In this document: in pieces, positions 42,051 through 52,357 of the stretch
How the letters are laid out: each line of letters starts with the position of its first letter
Position numbering within the stretch: the stretch's first letter is position 1
NCBI RefSeq assembly: GCF_900129985.1
Contig: NZ_FQXN01000003.1
Span: forward strand, 186,001 to 250,000
Length of the DNA stretch: 64,000 nucleotides
Direction of reading: 5' to 3'
Origin: Thermosipho atlanticus DSM 15807
Lineage (GTDB): Bacteria; Thermotogota; Thermotogae; Thermotogales; Fervidobacteriaceae
The notes under the pieces: generated by a model
The model's input: the letters and a program-made list of their open reading frames with translations, nothing else
Databases searched by the model: none
What the model was told of the DNA's origin: nothing
Translations under genes and position numbers: made by a program

Positions 42051-42501
42051 AAAATTATTACTGATATTGATTTTTGTAATAATAATTTTTGTAATAATTT
42101 TTGTAATATTAGTTTTTTTAAATAAATCGAATTCAGTGATAACAAGTACGAAAACAAATGTAAGAGTAACTAGTATAAAGGATATAACATATATGTTTGA
42201 ACCTGTGGGAAATGTTTCATTTTTTGAACCGTATTTTCTTAATATAAATTTTAACGATGTGAAAAGTGGGGACTATCAAATAGTTAATGAGCTTAGATAT
42301 TTGGGTTTTTATTCTTATGATAATAGGAAAGAAGTATATATTGTTGAGAATGGAAAAATTATCAAATATAATATTAAAGATTTAATTTCTCAACGTTACT
42401 ATGTTTTAAGTATTTCGAAAGCACATTTAGTTGTTTTGGATACGTTTGAAGGTACAATAAAGTTAATAATTTCAAACACTATTGGGGGGTTTGAATCATG
42501 A
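42043..42501 (+). CDS. PilP-like pilus assembly protein
   Basis: A 152-residue protein with an N-terminal membrane helix (residues 4-28, very Ile- and Val-rich) and a small periplasmic beta domain that includes ELRYLGFYSYDNRKEVYIVE and a closing IKLIISNTIGG. This is like the C-terminal domain of PilP/GspC, which links the inner platform to the secretin. It lacks the lipobox seen in many PilP proteins. Position directly before the secretin supports the call. Confidence 0.65.
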   Translation: MNKKLLLILIFVIIIFVIIFVILVFLNKSNSVITSTKTNVRVTSIKDITYMFEPVGNVSFFEPYFLNINFNDVKSGDYQIVNELRYLGFYSYDNRKEVYIVENGKIIKYNIKDLISQRYYVLSISKAHLVVLDTFEGTIKLIISNTIGGFES

Positions 42502-45500
42502 AAAAATACCTAATTTTTTTAATGCTGGTTTTATTTGTTGTGGCTGTTTTTTCAAAAGTCGTAAATATCACTTATTACGTTGAAGAGGAAAAATTGGTTG
42601 TTTTAGTTGAACTTGACCATGAAGCGCAACCTACAGAAGTAAATTTTGGTTGGAATGAATCTCAAACTGTTTATTACTTAGAATTATCAGAAAATTATGT
42701 TTCTTCAAATTCGTTTTTGCCTGTTTCGAAAGGACCATTAGAGGGTATACAAATTATTAATACTTCTGAAGGAATAAATGTATTTTTATTTATGCTTTTA
42801 CCTACAAAACTTAATTGGTATGTTTTGAATAATAAAATTTTTATTGAAATGCCTCTTAGCATTTCTGATAAAACTGTTGATTATTCTTTTATTAATGCTC
42901 CACTTGATGTTGTAGCAAGGGAACTGTCAAGTACAATAGGAGTAGATGTTTCTCTTTATGAAAGTGTTAGAAACATGACTGTGAATCTTGATGTATCAAA
43001 CGCTACTATTGAAGAAGCATTTAGACAGTTTCTTTTGAACAATCCTGATATTAGTTATGCTTTTACACCTGATAAGAAGTTATTTTTAGGTACTCCAGAA
43101 GAAATAAGTAAAAATTTTGCAAGGTACTGGTATGTTTATGATGGGAAGGTAAATGTAGATAAAATAAAAACTCTCTTAGGTTCAGGAACTTTTATACATT
43201 ATCTAAAAGATAAAGCTAAAATTTTTGTATATGGTGGAGTTAGAGAACACAGAATGATTGCTGATGCTATTTCTCTTACTCCAACCGAAAGTTGGCATTA
43301 CTTTTCTTATTTAGTTGATGAAAATACACTTCAAGAATTTTTAAATAATATTATGCAAATTTACGAATTTAAATTTGTAATTTTAAAAAGTTTAAAACAG
43401 GTTGCTATTTATTCTGATAATGAAGTTGCTAATATGGTAGGATACTATATTTCTATTTTAAAAACTGAAGAAATGGTAGATGAAATGAATCTAGAAAAAA
43501 TAAAAGTGGGTTATCCTGAGAGGATAAAGACTATTCTTGATAATTTAGGAATTAAAAATAATTTAATAGGCGAATATGTAGAAGTTCCTAAAAAGTATAC
43601 ACCGTTAGTTCTGGAAATGAATAAAGATAGAGTAATTGGAAACCCGTATAGATTGGTTTTGGAAGATGTTTATTTTGATACTGTAAAAAATGCATTAGAT
43701 TATTTGAATATTTCTGCCGAAAACAGTAAAGTTACAGAAAATAACGGTAAAGTATTTGTGACGTTGTTTGTTACTGAGGAAAAATATAACAGATTTTTAC
43801 AGTTTATTGATATTGCTTCAACAAAAACAATAAAGGTCAAAGTAGAAAGGAATTTGATTAGTGATTTTGATATTAAGATTTTAAGTGAAGATGAAAATGG
43901 ATTATTAATAGAAGGAAAGGAAAAAGTAATTGATGAAGTCCTGAAATTTGTTAAAGAATATAATTTAAAAGTTTCTGCTGAACAAAAGCAAAAAGAAAAA
44001 GAGAATATAGTAAATTATACATTGAATTTGTTGCCGACTGATCCAAATATAGAAGTATTTGAAGTTTTACTAAATGCTACTCCAACCTACTATACAAAGG
44101 AATACGCGATATTTGAAATAAATAAAGATGAACTTGAAAGTTTTAAAAATGCTGTTGATAACATTAGACAAGAATTCGGTAAGAAAATTCAGTTCATTGA
44201 TGGATTTGTGATAGATGAGTCATTAAAAACTTTAGTAAAAGAATTATATGATGTTGATGTACTTGATTTGCAAAACGGTTATTTATTAAAGGGAATCAAA
44301 GTTGACCAAGCAATTAATTTTATTACAAATTATGCAAGAAGAGAAGATGAAATAAAAGAAGTTACCAAGTTATTAGAAATTACCCTGGAAAATTCAGATG
44401 AGATTGTTAAGATTTTAAAAGAAATTTATAATATTGATTCAATTTACTTCCCTGGAATTAGATATTTATATATGAAGGGTAAAAGTGAGGCAATAGAAAA
44501 AGCTATACAATTTGTTCAATCAATTGAACAACAGAAGGTAAAATCAAAGATAAAAATTTTGAATTTGAGTGCAACTGAACAGTTGAAAAATGTTTTATCG
44601 GAAGTTGCAGACTTGCAAATTTATACCTATCAAAATAAGACGATTCTTTATGGAACCGAAGAATCAATAAATAAAGCTGAAGAAATAATTGACAATTTAA
44701 TTTCAAAAACATATGTGACGAAAATTGAAACTAATTTAGATTTTGAAAAAATTAAAGAATTAGTTAATTTCTTGTATGGAGATGAAGTGAGCGTAATAAG
44801 TATAGGAAATAAAGTTTATTTTAAAGGTCCAAAAATTTATATTGATGATATTATTAATCAAATAAACATGATAAGTGAAAGTGAAAAAACAGAAATGGAA
44901 CAAAATAAGGATATCTATGTTGAAAATGGCCTGATATATGTTGATGTTAAAGATTATCAAATTGATAGCCTTATAGATTTGGTATTTAAAAAATTAAATA
45001 AAGCAATTGTTTTTAAAGAATATTTAGATAAACAAGTTTCATTAAATTTAAATGGTGTTACTTTTGAAAAATTTGTTAAAGTTTTAGAAAAATTTGGGAT
45101 TGTTTTAAAGGAAGAAAATGGCATATACTATGTTTCTAACGAAAATGCTAAAAATATTTATATTTCAGATGGGAAAATTTTTATCGATGTTGTTGATGCT
45201 CCTCTAACAGATGTAGCCAAGACTGTATATAGTGATTTAGGGTTTTCAATCATTATTGATGGAGTTGATGAGAAATTAACATTGAAGTTGGATAATGCCA
45301 CATTGGAAGATTTCGAAAATGTTATTAAAGAAAAAGTTGATATAGTTAAAGAAGGCCAGGTTGTATTTATAAAGCCAAAGGTAATAGGAGGAACGGTAGA
45401 AGGTGCACCGAAATACAAAGCGTTGGTCGAGTATAGTAATGGATTGTTTTCAATTGATGCTGAAGATGTGCCAATGGATGAGTTAATCAAAGAAGTAATG

Positions 45501-46544
45501 AAAAAAATAGGATATTCAGCAATTATTTCGAAAAATATTGATATCCAATCAAATATTTATGCTAAAAACATTACTTTTGATAACTTTATAAACATATTGA
45601 ACAATTATAATATTTCAGTTAATCAAAAAGAAGATATTTATTTCTTTGAAAAAGCTACAGTGGATGCTACACAGAATACTAATATGTTTGTTTTTAGCGT
45701 ACCAAGGGGTTCAGAAAAGGTGAAAGAGCTTGTGAGTTTTTATGGTGGGCAGTCATTTGTAGACACTGAAAGTGGCATGGTTATTGCCACGGGAATAAGT
45801 GCCAAAAACGCGGCAGAGATAAAAGATTACATAAATAACTTAATGGAGGTAAAATTAGCAGCGATTGAAGTAAGAGTAATTGACGAAGATATGAGTGATA
45901 ACATAGAAATTGATCTTGGTAAATTAAGTACAGGTCTAGGTGAAATTTCAAGTGGTGGTTTGAATATAAACCTTGCATTAAGTGATTTGTCATTTGAAAA
46001 AATTGCCGAAAAAATATTGAATTCTGGAAATTCATCTTTAGATTTGACAAATAGTAGTCTTTCTAAAAGTCTTGCAAATTCAAATGTTGTGGCTAATCCA
46101 AATGTTGTAGCGAAAAGCGGGGAAACTGCAAATATAGTAATTGGTGATAAATTACCGATAATTTTAACTGATGCAGAAGGAAATGAAACAATTCAATATT
46201 TACAGTCAGGTGTTATATTAGAAATCACACCGTTTATTAATGCTGACGATACAATTGATTTAAAGTTAAGGATAGAAGTTAGTACATTTGATTGGGAATT
46301 AGGTGCAACGTCAATTTCAAAATTACCTGTTGAAAGAACAAGGGAATTTACTTCAACTTTGACATTAAAGGATGGTCAAACTTTGATTATAGGCGGACTT
46401 ACAAGAGATGAGAAAATTGTTTCAACAAATAAATTACCAATTTTGGGTGACTTGCCTATTATTGGTAAGTTCTTTAGCAGACAAGTGGAGAAATTTACTA
46501 AAAGAAATCTTATAATATTTATAACGGCAAAGGTAGTGAAGTAG
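42498..46544 (+). CDS. pilQ: Giant PilQ-type secretin
   Basis: Outer-membrane channel for type IV pili or DNA uptake. At 1348 residues it is about twice the usual length. After a signal peptide (1-20) comes an N-terminal beta domain, then many repeated periplasmic units: at least four STN-like repeats (near 127-190, 811-870, 892-955, 982-1040), for example FINAPLDVVARELSSTIG and VVDAPLTDVAKTVYSDLG, with six or more N1-like repeats between. The secretin core starts near 1118 (KLAAIEVRVIDEDMSDN) and ends with GQTLIIGGLTRDE and LPILGDLPIIGKFFS. The ATG overlaps pilP by 4 nt. Confidence 0.95.
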   Translation: MKKYLIFLMLVLFVVAVFSKVVNITYYVEEEKLVVLVELDHEAQPTEVNFGWNESQTVYYLELSENYVSSNSFLPVSKGPLEGIQIINTSEGINVFLFMLLPTKLNWYVLNNKIFIEMPLSISDKTVDYSFINAPLDVVARELSSTIGVDVSLYESVRNMTVNLDVSNATIEEAFRQFLLNNPDISYAFTPDKKLFLGTPEEISKNFARYWYVYDGKVNVDKIKTLLGSGTFIHYLKDKAKIFVYGGVREHRMIADAISLTPTESWHYFSYLVDENTLQEFLNNIMQIYEFKFVILKSLKQVAIYSDNEVANMVGYYISILKTEEMVDEMNLEKIKVGYPERIKTILDNLGIKNNLIGEYVEVPKKYTPLVLEMNKDRVIGNPYRLVLEDVYFDTVKNALDYLNISAENSKVTENNGKVFVTLFVTEEKYNRFLQFIDIASTKTIKVKVERNLISDFDIKILSEDENGLLIEGKEKVIDEVLKFVKEYNLKVSAEQKQKEKENIVNYTLNLLPTDPNIEVFEVLLNATPTYYTKEYAIFEINKDELESFKNAVDNIRQEFGKKIQFIDGFVIDESLKTLVKELYDVDVLDLQNGYLLKGIKVDQAINFITNYARREDEIKEVTKLLEITLENSDEIVKILKEIYNIDSIYFPGIRYLYMKGKSEAIEKAIQFVQSIEQQKVKSKIKILNLSATEQLKNVLSEVADLQIYTYQNKTILYGTEESINKAEEIIDNLISKTYVTKIETNLDFEKIKELVNFLYGDEVSVISIGNKVYFKGPKIYIDDIINQINMISESEKTEMEQNKDIYVENGLIYVDVKDYQIDSLIDLVFKKLNKAIVFKEYLDKQVSLNLNGVTFEKFVKVLEKFGIVLKEENGIYYVSNENAKNIYISDGKIFIDVVDAPLTDVAKTVYSDLGFSIIIDGVDEKLTLKLDNATLEDFENVIKEKVDIVKEGQVVFIKPKVIGGTVEGAPKYKALVEYSNGLFSIDAEDVPMDELIKEVMKKIGYSAIISKNIDIQSNIYAKNITFDNFINILNNYNISVNQKEDIYFFEKATVDATQNTNMFVFSVPRGSEKVKELVSFYGGQSFVDTESGMVIATGISAKNAAEIKDYINNLMEVKLAAIEVRVIDEDMSDNIEIDLGKLSTGLGEISSGGLNINLALSDLSFEKIAEKILNSGNSSLDLTNSSLSKSLANSNVVANPNVVAKSGETANIVIGDKLPIILTDAEGNETIQYLQSGVILEITPFINADDTIDLKLRIEVSTFDWELGATSISKLPVERTREFTSTLTLKDGQTLIIGGLTRDEKIVSTNKLPILGDLPIIGKFFSRQVEKFTKRNLIIFITAKVVK

Positions 46545-46547
46545 CAA

Positions 46548-47351
46548 GTGGTTAGAAAAGCAATTTTTTCGGGGAAATTTTATCCTGAGAAAGAAGAAGA
46601 TTTGATAAAGTTTATAAAACAACATACAAATGGGAATGCTGAATATAGTGAAGGATATTTTAAAAGGTTGGGATTAATACTTCCCCATGCTGGATATATT
46701 TTTAGTGGAAAAACAGCAATTAAAGCCGTTGAAAAGGCAAGAAATATTGGAAAACCAAAAACAATAGTTATATTTGGGACAAATCACACAGGATATGGTG
46801 AGGGAATTTGCTCAGTATGGGATCATGGATATTGGGAAACACCATTGGGTGAGATAGAAATAGATGAAGATTTCGCAAGTAGATTAGTTGATAATTCTAA
46901 TCTATTTAAGGTTGATTATACAGCACATTTCTATGAGCACTCTATAGAAGTTCTTTTACCAATTTTAAAATATTTCTTTGGTGATTTTAGAATGGTTCCT
47001 GTGGTCTATAATTTTCAAAGTCTGGAAAACAGCATTCAAATTATTGAAAAATTAATGAGTATATATGTTGAAAAGGTTTTATTTGTAGCATCTTCAGATT
47101 TGAATCATTTTGAAAATGATAAAGTTACTCGAGAAAAGGACTTATTATTAATTAAACAAATATTAAACAGGGACATAGAAGGGATCTTTGAAATTGTGAA
47201 ATTACACAATATTTCTGCTTGTGGAATTGGCCCAATTTCGATATTAGTTGGTATGTTCGAAAAGATACAATTAATTGAACATACTACAAGTGCAGAAGCG
47301 ACAGGGGATTATTCATATACTGTTGGCTATGCGAGCTTTCTATTAAGGTGA
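46548..47351 (+). CDS. MEMO1 family protein (AmmeMemoRadiSam system protein B type)
   Basis: A 267-residue protein of the MEMO family, related to class III nonheme-iron dioxygenases. It shows RKAIFSGKFYPEKEEDLIKF, LGLILPHAGYIFSGKTAIKA (His of the putative metal site), IFGTNHTGYG, EHSIEVLLPIL and SSDLNHF, all family marks. Genes of this family often sit with AMMECR1 and radical-SAM genes, not seen here. GTG start 3 nt past pilQ. Its role next to pilus genes is unknown. Confidence 0.92.
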   Translation: MVRKAIFSGKFYPEKEEDLIKFIKQHTNGNAEYSEGYFKRLGLILPHAGYIFSGKTAIKAVEKARNIGKPKTIVIFGTNHTGYGEGICSVWDHGYWETPLGEIEIDEDFASRLVDNSNLFKVDYTAHFYEHSIEVLLPILKYFFGDFRMVPVVYNFQSLENSIQIIEKLMSIYVEKVLFVASSDLNHFENDKVTREKDLLLIKQILNRDIEGIFEIVKLHNISACGIGPISILVGMFEKIQLIEHTTSAEATGDYSYTVGYASFLLR

Positions 47352-47357
47352 GATTAT

Positions 47358-47927
47358 ATGAGACTGTTCATAGAGAAAGTAAAAGATAAATTACCAGTAG
47401 TTGTGGTTATTGTAATTTTTATTATTTTAAGTGGAACAATTTTCCAAGAGAAATTTTTTAAAAATGAAATTCAGCAAAATACTAGTGTAAAAAGAAACTA
47501 TGGAAGCCAAGTAATTGATATTAATAAAGCAGGTTATGAAGAATTAATTTCGTTATCGGGAATTGGTCCGGCAAAAGCAAAAGCTATAATTAATTATCGC
47601 GAGGAAAATGGAACATTTAAAAGTAAAGAAGAAATTATGAAAGTATCAGGAATTGGTAATTCAATTTATGAAAAAATAAAGGAAAGAATCAAAGTAGAAA
47701 ACACTACTTTTCAGAAAGAGGCTTCAAAAGAAATTAAAAAAGTCAATGTTAATACTGCGGAAAAGGAACAGCTTGAGGAGTTGCCAGGAATAGGAAAAGT
47801 AAAAGCACTAGAAATAATAAAATACAGAGAGCAACACGGACCATTTAATACTTATGAAGATTTATTAAGTGTAAAAGGTATCGGTACAAAAACGTTAGAA
47901 AAAATAAAATTATTAATTGAATTTTAA
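47358..47927 (+). CDS. comEA: ComEA-like membrane-anchored DNA-binding protein with two HhH units
   Basis: A 189-residue protein with an N-terminal membrane helix (12-30) and two tandem helix-hairpin-helix units: VIDINKAGYEELISLSGIG to about residue 110, and VNVNTAEKEQLEELPGIG to the end. In competent bacteria ComEA binds incoming double-stranded DNA in the periplasm; usually only one such unit is present, so the duplication is notable. Placement after pilQ supports a DNA-uptake role. ATG start 6 nt past the MEMO gene. Its stop overlaps the convergent stop of the penicillin-binding-protein gene. Confidence 0.9.
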   Translation: MRLFIEKVKDKLPVVVVIVIFIILSGTIFQEKFFKNEIQQNTSVKRNYGSQVIDINKAGYEELISLSGIGPAKAKAIINYREENGTFKSKEEIMKVSGIGNSIYEKIKERIKVENTTFQKEASKEIKKVNVNTAEKEQLEELPGIGKVKALEIIKYREQHGPFNTYEDLLSVKGIGTKTLEKIKLLIEF

Positions 47928-49666
47928 AATCCTAGCGTTACTTGAATTTCGTTTGAAATTGTATTAGGTGTAGGATTTTGATCAATTACATATAATCCTA
48001 CACCTTTAATTTTTATATCAAAAACTTTGTCAATTTTTCCGAGTTGGTATAAATTCCAGCCTAACAAATTAGGAACAACACCAGGTGTAATAACTTCAGC
48101 CTTTTTTTTCTTTTTGTTGATTATATCAACTATTGTTTTTACAACATCCTTAAAAATTGGTGCAGAAACAAAGCTTGAGAGTTCATATCCTTTTGGATTA
48201 TCCACCCATACTAGAATAGTAAATTTTTGTTTTTTATATTCAAAAAAACCTTCAAAGGTCATGATGTATTCATTGGTACCAGGTTTTTTTTCTGCAGTTC
48301 CAGTCTTCCCATAAATTGTTAAGTTTGGAATTTTTGCAAGAATTCCTGTGCCATTTTCTACAACTTTTTTAAGTGCTTTTTTAAGAATTTGAGAAGTTTT
48401 TAATGTTATAACACGATAGGTTTTAGGTTTAGAATTTTCAATGATTGTCGGAGAAACATAAATTCCATTATTTACAACAGAATTAAATGCTGAAATCAAT
48501 TGTAAAGGGGTTACACCGATGGAATAACCGATTGGAAGATATGCCCAATCAATTTTAGACCACTCTTCGCTTTTTTTTAAGATTCCTTTAATTTCTCCAG
48601 GTAATTCAATTCCAGTTTTTTCACCAAACCCAAATGTTTTAAATATTTCATAAAGTTTTTTTGTATCATAATCATCAACTAATAATTTTGCAGTTTTCAC
48701 AGCGGCGACATTGCATGATTTAGCAATTGCATCATAAAAATCAATCAAACCATGAGTATGTATATCAGAAATTTTGATATCAAGTGAAGGATCAGGTTTA
48801 ATATAACCATTGCAAATGAAGGTAGCGTCATCGGTGATCACACCTAGGTCTAATGCAGCTGCGTAAAAAACGGGTTTAATTGCTGAACCAGGTTCTATAT
48901 AACCCATAATAAAATCTGGCCAATTTCGTGTTGTAATTAAGCTTTTAATTTTTCCTGTGTTTGTTTCCATTACAATAATTCCAACAGCGTCAGCTGAGTA
49001 TTTCTCTTTTTCAAACAATGCAAGATCGTATAAAGCAGTTTGAAATCTAGAATCTATTGTGAGTTTTATTGAATTTCCATTTTTTGGTGGAATGTAAGAT
49101 GAGATAGTAGCATTAGATGTGAAAAAACCTGAATACTTGATTTTGATTTTTCCGTTACTTTTATTATCTAAATAACTATCAAAATATTTTTCAACACCGG
49201 AAATACCCTTTCCGTCCCTGTAAATACCTATTATATTTTCAAATCCAAAATTTTTTATCGAATTTCTTTTTTCTAAAATATTAAAACTAACAAACGGAAG
49301 AAGATCAGGTGGAATTTTATTTTGTAATATTTCTTTGTCAAATGCTTCACCAAGTTTTATAAATTTTTGTTTAAAATTTATTTTTAGATTAAAATTTTTT
49401 GCTAGAATTTTTAAATCAATTTCGTAAGAAGGTTGGAAATATTTTTTTAGGAATTCAACATCAAGATATGCAACATAATAAGGATAACTTGTTGCTAAAA
49501 TTTGATTATTACAATCAAAAATATTACCTCTTAATGCAGGTATTTCCTTTGTAAAAATTTTATCACTTTTTAATTCATTTAAAGAAAATAACTTTAGCAT
49601 TACAATTAAAAGAAAAAAGCTAAAAATAAAAATTCCAAAATAAACTCTAGGATTTTTTTTCATCAT
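47924..49666 (-). CDS. ftsI: Division-type penicillin-binding protein (FtsI/PBP2-like) with PASTA domain
   Basis: Peptidoglycan transpeptidase for septum or wall synthesis. The 580 residues contain a membrane anchor (8-28), a dimerisation domain beginning EIPALRGNIFDCNNQILA, and the transpeptidase domain with Ser261-x-x-Lys264 (GSAIKPVF), SCN at 317-319 and KTGTAEKK from Lys454, so all three active-site motifs are intact. A C-terminal PASTA domain starts at GVVPNLLGWNLYQLG. Its place after rsmH and an ftsL-like gene is the dcw cluster order, which supports FtsI. It overlaps the ftsL-like gene by 4 nt. Confidence 0.93.
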   Translation of the reverse strand: MMKKNPRVYFGIFIFSFFLLIVMLKLFSLNELKSDKIFTKEIPALRGNIFDCNNQILATSYPYYVAYLDVEFLKKYFQPSYEIDLKILAKNFNLKINFKQKFIKLGEAFDKEILQNKIPPDLLPFVSFNILEKRNSIKNFGFENIIGIYRDGKGISGVEKYFDSYLDNKSNGKIKIKYSGFFTSNATISSYIPPKNGNSIKLTIDSRFQTALYDLALFEKEKYSADAVGIIVMETNTGKIKSLITTRNWPDFIMGYIEPGSAIKPVFYAAALDLGVITDDATFICNGYIKPDPSLDIKISDIHTHGLIDFYDAIAKSCNVAAVKTAKLLVDDYDTKKLYEIFKTFGFGEKTGIELPGEIKGILKKSEEWSKIDWAYLPIGYSIGVTPLQLISAFNSVVNNGIYVSPTIIENSKPKTYRVITLKTSQILKKALKKVVENGTGILAKIPNLTIYGKTGTAEKKPGTNEYIMTFEGFFEYKKQKFTILVWVDNPKGYELSSFVSAPIFKDVVKTIVDIINKKKKKAEVITPGVVPNLLGWNLYQLGKIDKVFDIKIKGVGLYVIDQNPTPNTISNEIQVTLGF

Positions 49667-49926
49667 TTAATAATTTCAGAACCTATCATTAGACTTTCAA
49701 TATTTTTGTCTAAATCAACTAATTTACGATGAATTTCAATAATTTGATTTTCAAAAAACTTTTTTTGATTCAATAATTTGAGATTTTGCTGAGAATAGAA
49801 AGAAGATAATAAGAAAATTGTTAGAAATAAAACCACAGGTAGTGTTAGTTTGAGTGTCATACTTAATACGTGAGTTATTTTATAACTTAATGTTCGTTTC
49901 CGCTTCGCTTGAACACTAACAGCCAT
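49663..49926 (-). CDS. ftsL: FtsL-like division protein
   Basis: An 87-residue protein with a basic cytoplasmic N terminus, one membrane helix (about 30-46) and a coiled coil (50-85). FtsL proteins are too variable for sequence recognition; the call rests on size, topology and position between rsmH and ftsI, the standard place for ftsL. It would join FtsB and FtsQ to activate septal synthesis. ATG start after GGGGGGAAG; 17 nt past rsmH. Confidence 0.72.
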   Translation of the reverse strand: MAVSVQAKRKRTLSYKITHVLSMTLKLTLPVVLFLTIFLLSSFYSQQNLKLLNQKKFFENQIIEIHRKLVDLDKNIESLMIGSEIIK

Positions 49927-49943
49927 TTGACTTCCCCCCCTTT

Positions 49944-50837
<894 letters not shown>

Positions 50838-50905
50838 TTAAAATTCATCATTCTAAGTGTATCATATAAGGTAATTTCAAAAAAAATTTTCTAATAAAAA
50901 ATTAA

Positions 50906-50941
50906 GGGATAGAAAAGCCTTTATTTAAGCCTTTCTATCCC
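50906..50941 (-). terminator. Terminator of the purine-catabolism operon
   Basis: GGGATAGAAA (50906-50915) and TTTCTATCCC (50932-50941) form a 10-bp stem with a 16-nt loop. On the minus strand it is followed by TTAATTTTTT, just past the amidohydrolase stop. Confidence 0.8.
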
Positions 50942-50989
50942 ATTTAAGCAATTATAAACAAAAGTATATTAATTTGTTACAAAACAATT

Positions 50990-52348
50990 TCATCCGTTCA
51001 TTGCTTTGCTAATTATTCTTTTTGAAATTTCATTATGTTTTTGAATAAATTCCTTGATATCAAAGTCGGTAAATATTCCATCGAATATTTTTATTTTTCC
51101 ATTAATTACTGAAAGATCTACCTGTTTTGCATCACATAATACTATTGCATTTATTGGCTCATGTAATGCTCCAGCAAATTCAGGTTTATCAAGTTTGAAG
51201 CCAATAAAATCTGCAGCCATGTTAGGTGAAATTTTACCAATATAATCATCCATTCTTAGTACTTTTGCACCACCGATGGTACCAAAGTTTAAAGCTTCAC
51301 GTACAGTAATTGCATCTGAACCAAATTTTACTCTTTGAAGAAGCAAAGTATTTCTAACTTCTAAAATCATGTTGTTGGTATCGTTACTAGCACTTCCATC
51401 AACTGCTAATCCAATTCTTATTTTGTCCTTTAATTTTGTTACTGGGGCAATTCCAGAGCCTAATCTCATATTTGATGAAGGACAATGGGCCATTCCAACG
51501 TCATTTTCTTTTAATTTTTCAATATCGTTGTCATTTAACCATACCATATGTGCAAACCATACTCTAGGATTCAACCATCCAAGTTCTTCCATATAATCAA
51601 CTGGTCTTTTTCCAAATTTTTCCAAACAGTATTCTTCTTCATCTTTTGTTTCGGCAAGATGAGTGTGGAGTAATACATCATATTTTTCAGCAATTTTAAC
51701 GGTTTCTTTCATTAAGTATGGAGTTACCGAGAAAGGAGAGCATGGTGCAAGTGCTATTCTAATCATTGAGTATTTTGAAGGATCATGAAATTTTTTGATA
51801 ACATTTACGCTTTCTTCCAAAATTTCGTCATCCTTTTGAACTACGGTATCAGGTGGTAACCCACCATCTTTCCTGCTAAGAGACATACTTCCGCGTGTTG
51901 GGTGAAATCTTATTCCAATTTTTTTTGCGGCTTCGATTTCGGCATAAAATATATTATTATTTCCAAAAGGATATAAATAAAGATGATCAGTTGTAGTTGT
52001 AACACCAGTTTTAATCATCTCATATGTAGCAATTATTGTACTTACATATACAGCTTCTTCATCAATATATTTCCAGATTTCATAAAGATATACAAGCCAA
52101 TCAAAAAGTTTTTTATTTGCTGCTAATCCTCTAGTGAGCGATTGATAAAGATGATGATGGGTATTTACAAAACCGGGGATTATCATATATCCATCCATAT
52201 CATACACTTCATCTGCAGTAATATTTTCCCAATTTTTTCCCACTTCTTTAATGACGTTGTCTTCAACTAAAATATATCCATTTTCTATATCTCCTAGTTC
52301 ATCATCAAAAGTATATAGAAAAGAGATATTTTTGAATAATTTGGTCAT
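50990..52348 (-). CDS. Amidohydrolase, 8-oxoguanine deaminase / SsnA-like
   Basis: A 452-residue cytoplasmic hydrolase of the guanine deaminase-like group. Metal ligands are visible: NTHHHLYQS (HxH), LHTHLAETKDEEEY (late His), WFAHMVWL (His) and VGLAVDGSASND-type sequence LAVDGSASNDT (Asp). HHLYQSLTRGLA is characteristic of 8-oxoguanine deaminase and of SsnA in anaerobic purine-degradation clusters. Being last in an operon with adenine deaminase and a molybdenum hydroxylase fits purine breakdown. ATG start with GAGGTGAG. Exact substrate uncertain among guanine, 8-oxoguanine and related purines. Confidence 0.85.
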   Translation of the reverse strand: MTKLFKNISFLYTFDDELGDIENGYILVEDNVIKEVGKNWENITADEVYDMDGYMIIPGFVNTHHHLYQSLTRGLAANKKLFDWLVYLYEIWKYIDEEAVYVSTIIATYEMIKTGVTTTTDHLYLYPFGNNNIFYAEIEAAKKIGIRFHPTRGSMSLSRKDGGLPPDTVVQKDDEILEESVNVIKKFHDPSKYSMIRIALAPCSPFSVTPYLMKETVKIAEKYDVLLHTHLAETKDEEEYCLEKFGKRPVDYMEELGWLNPRVWFAHMVWLNDNDIEKLKENDVGMAHCPSSNMRLGSGIAPVTKLKDKIRIGLAVDGSASNDTNNMILEVRNTLLLQRVKFGSDAITVREALNFGTIGGAKVLRMDDYIGKISPNMAADFIGFKLDKPEFAGALHEPINAIVLCDAKQVDLSVINGKIKIFDGIFTDFDIKEFIQKHNEISKRIISKAMNG

Positions 52349-52357
52349 ATTCTCACC

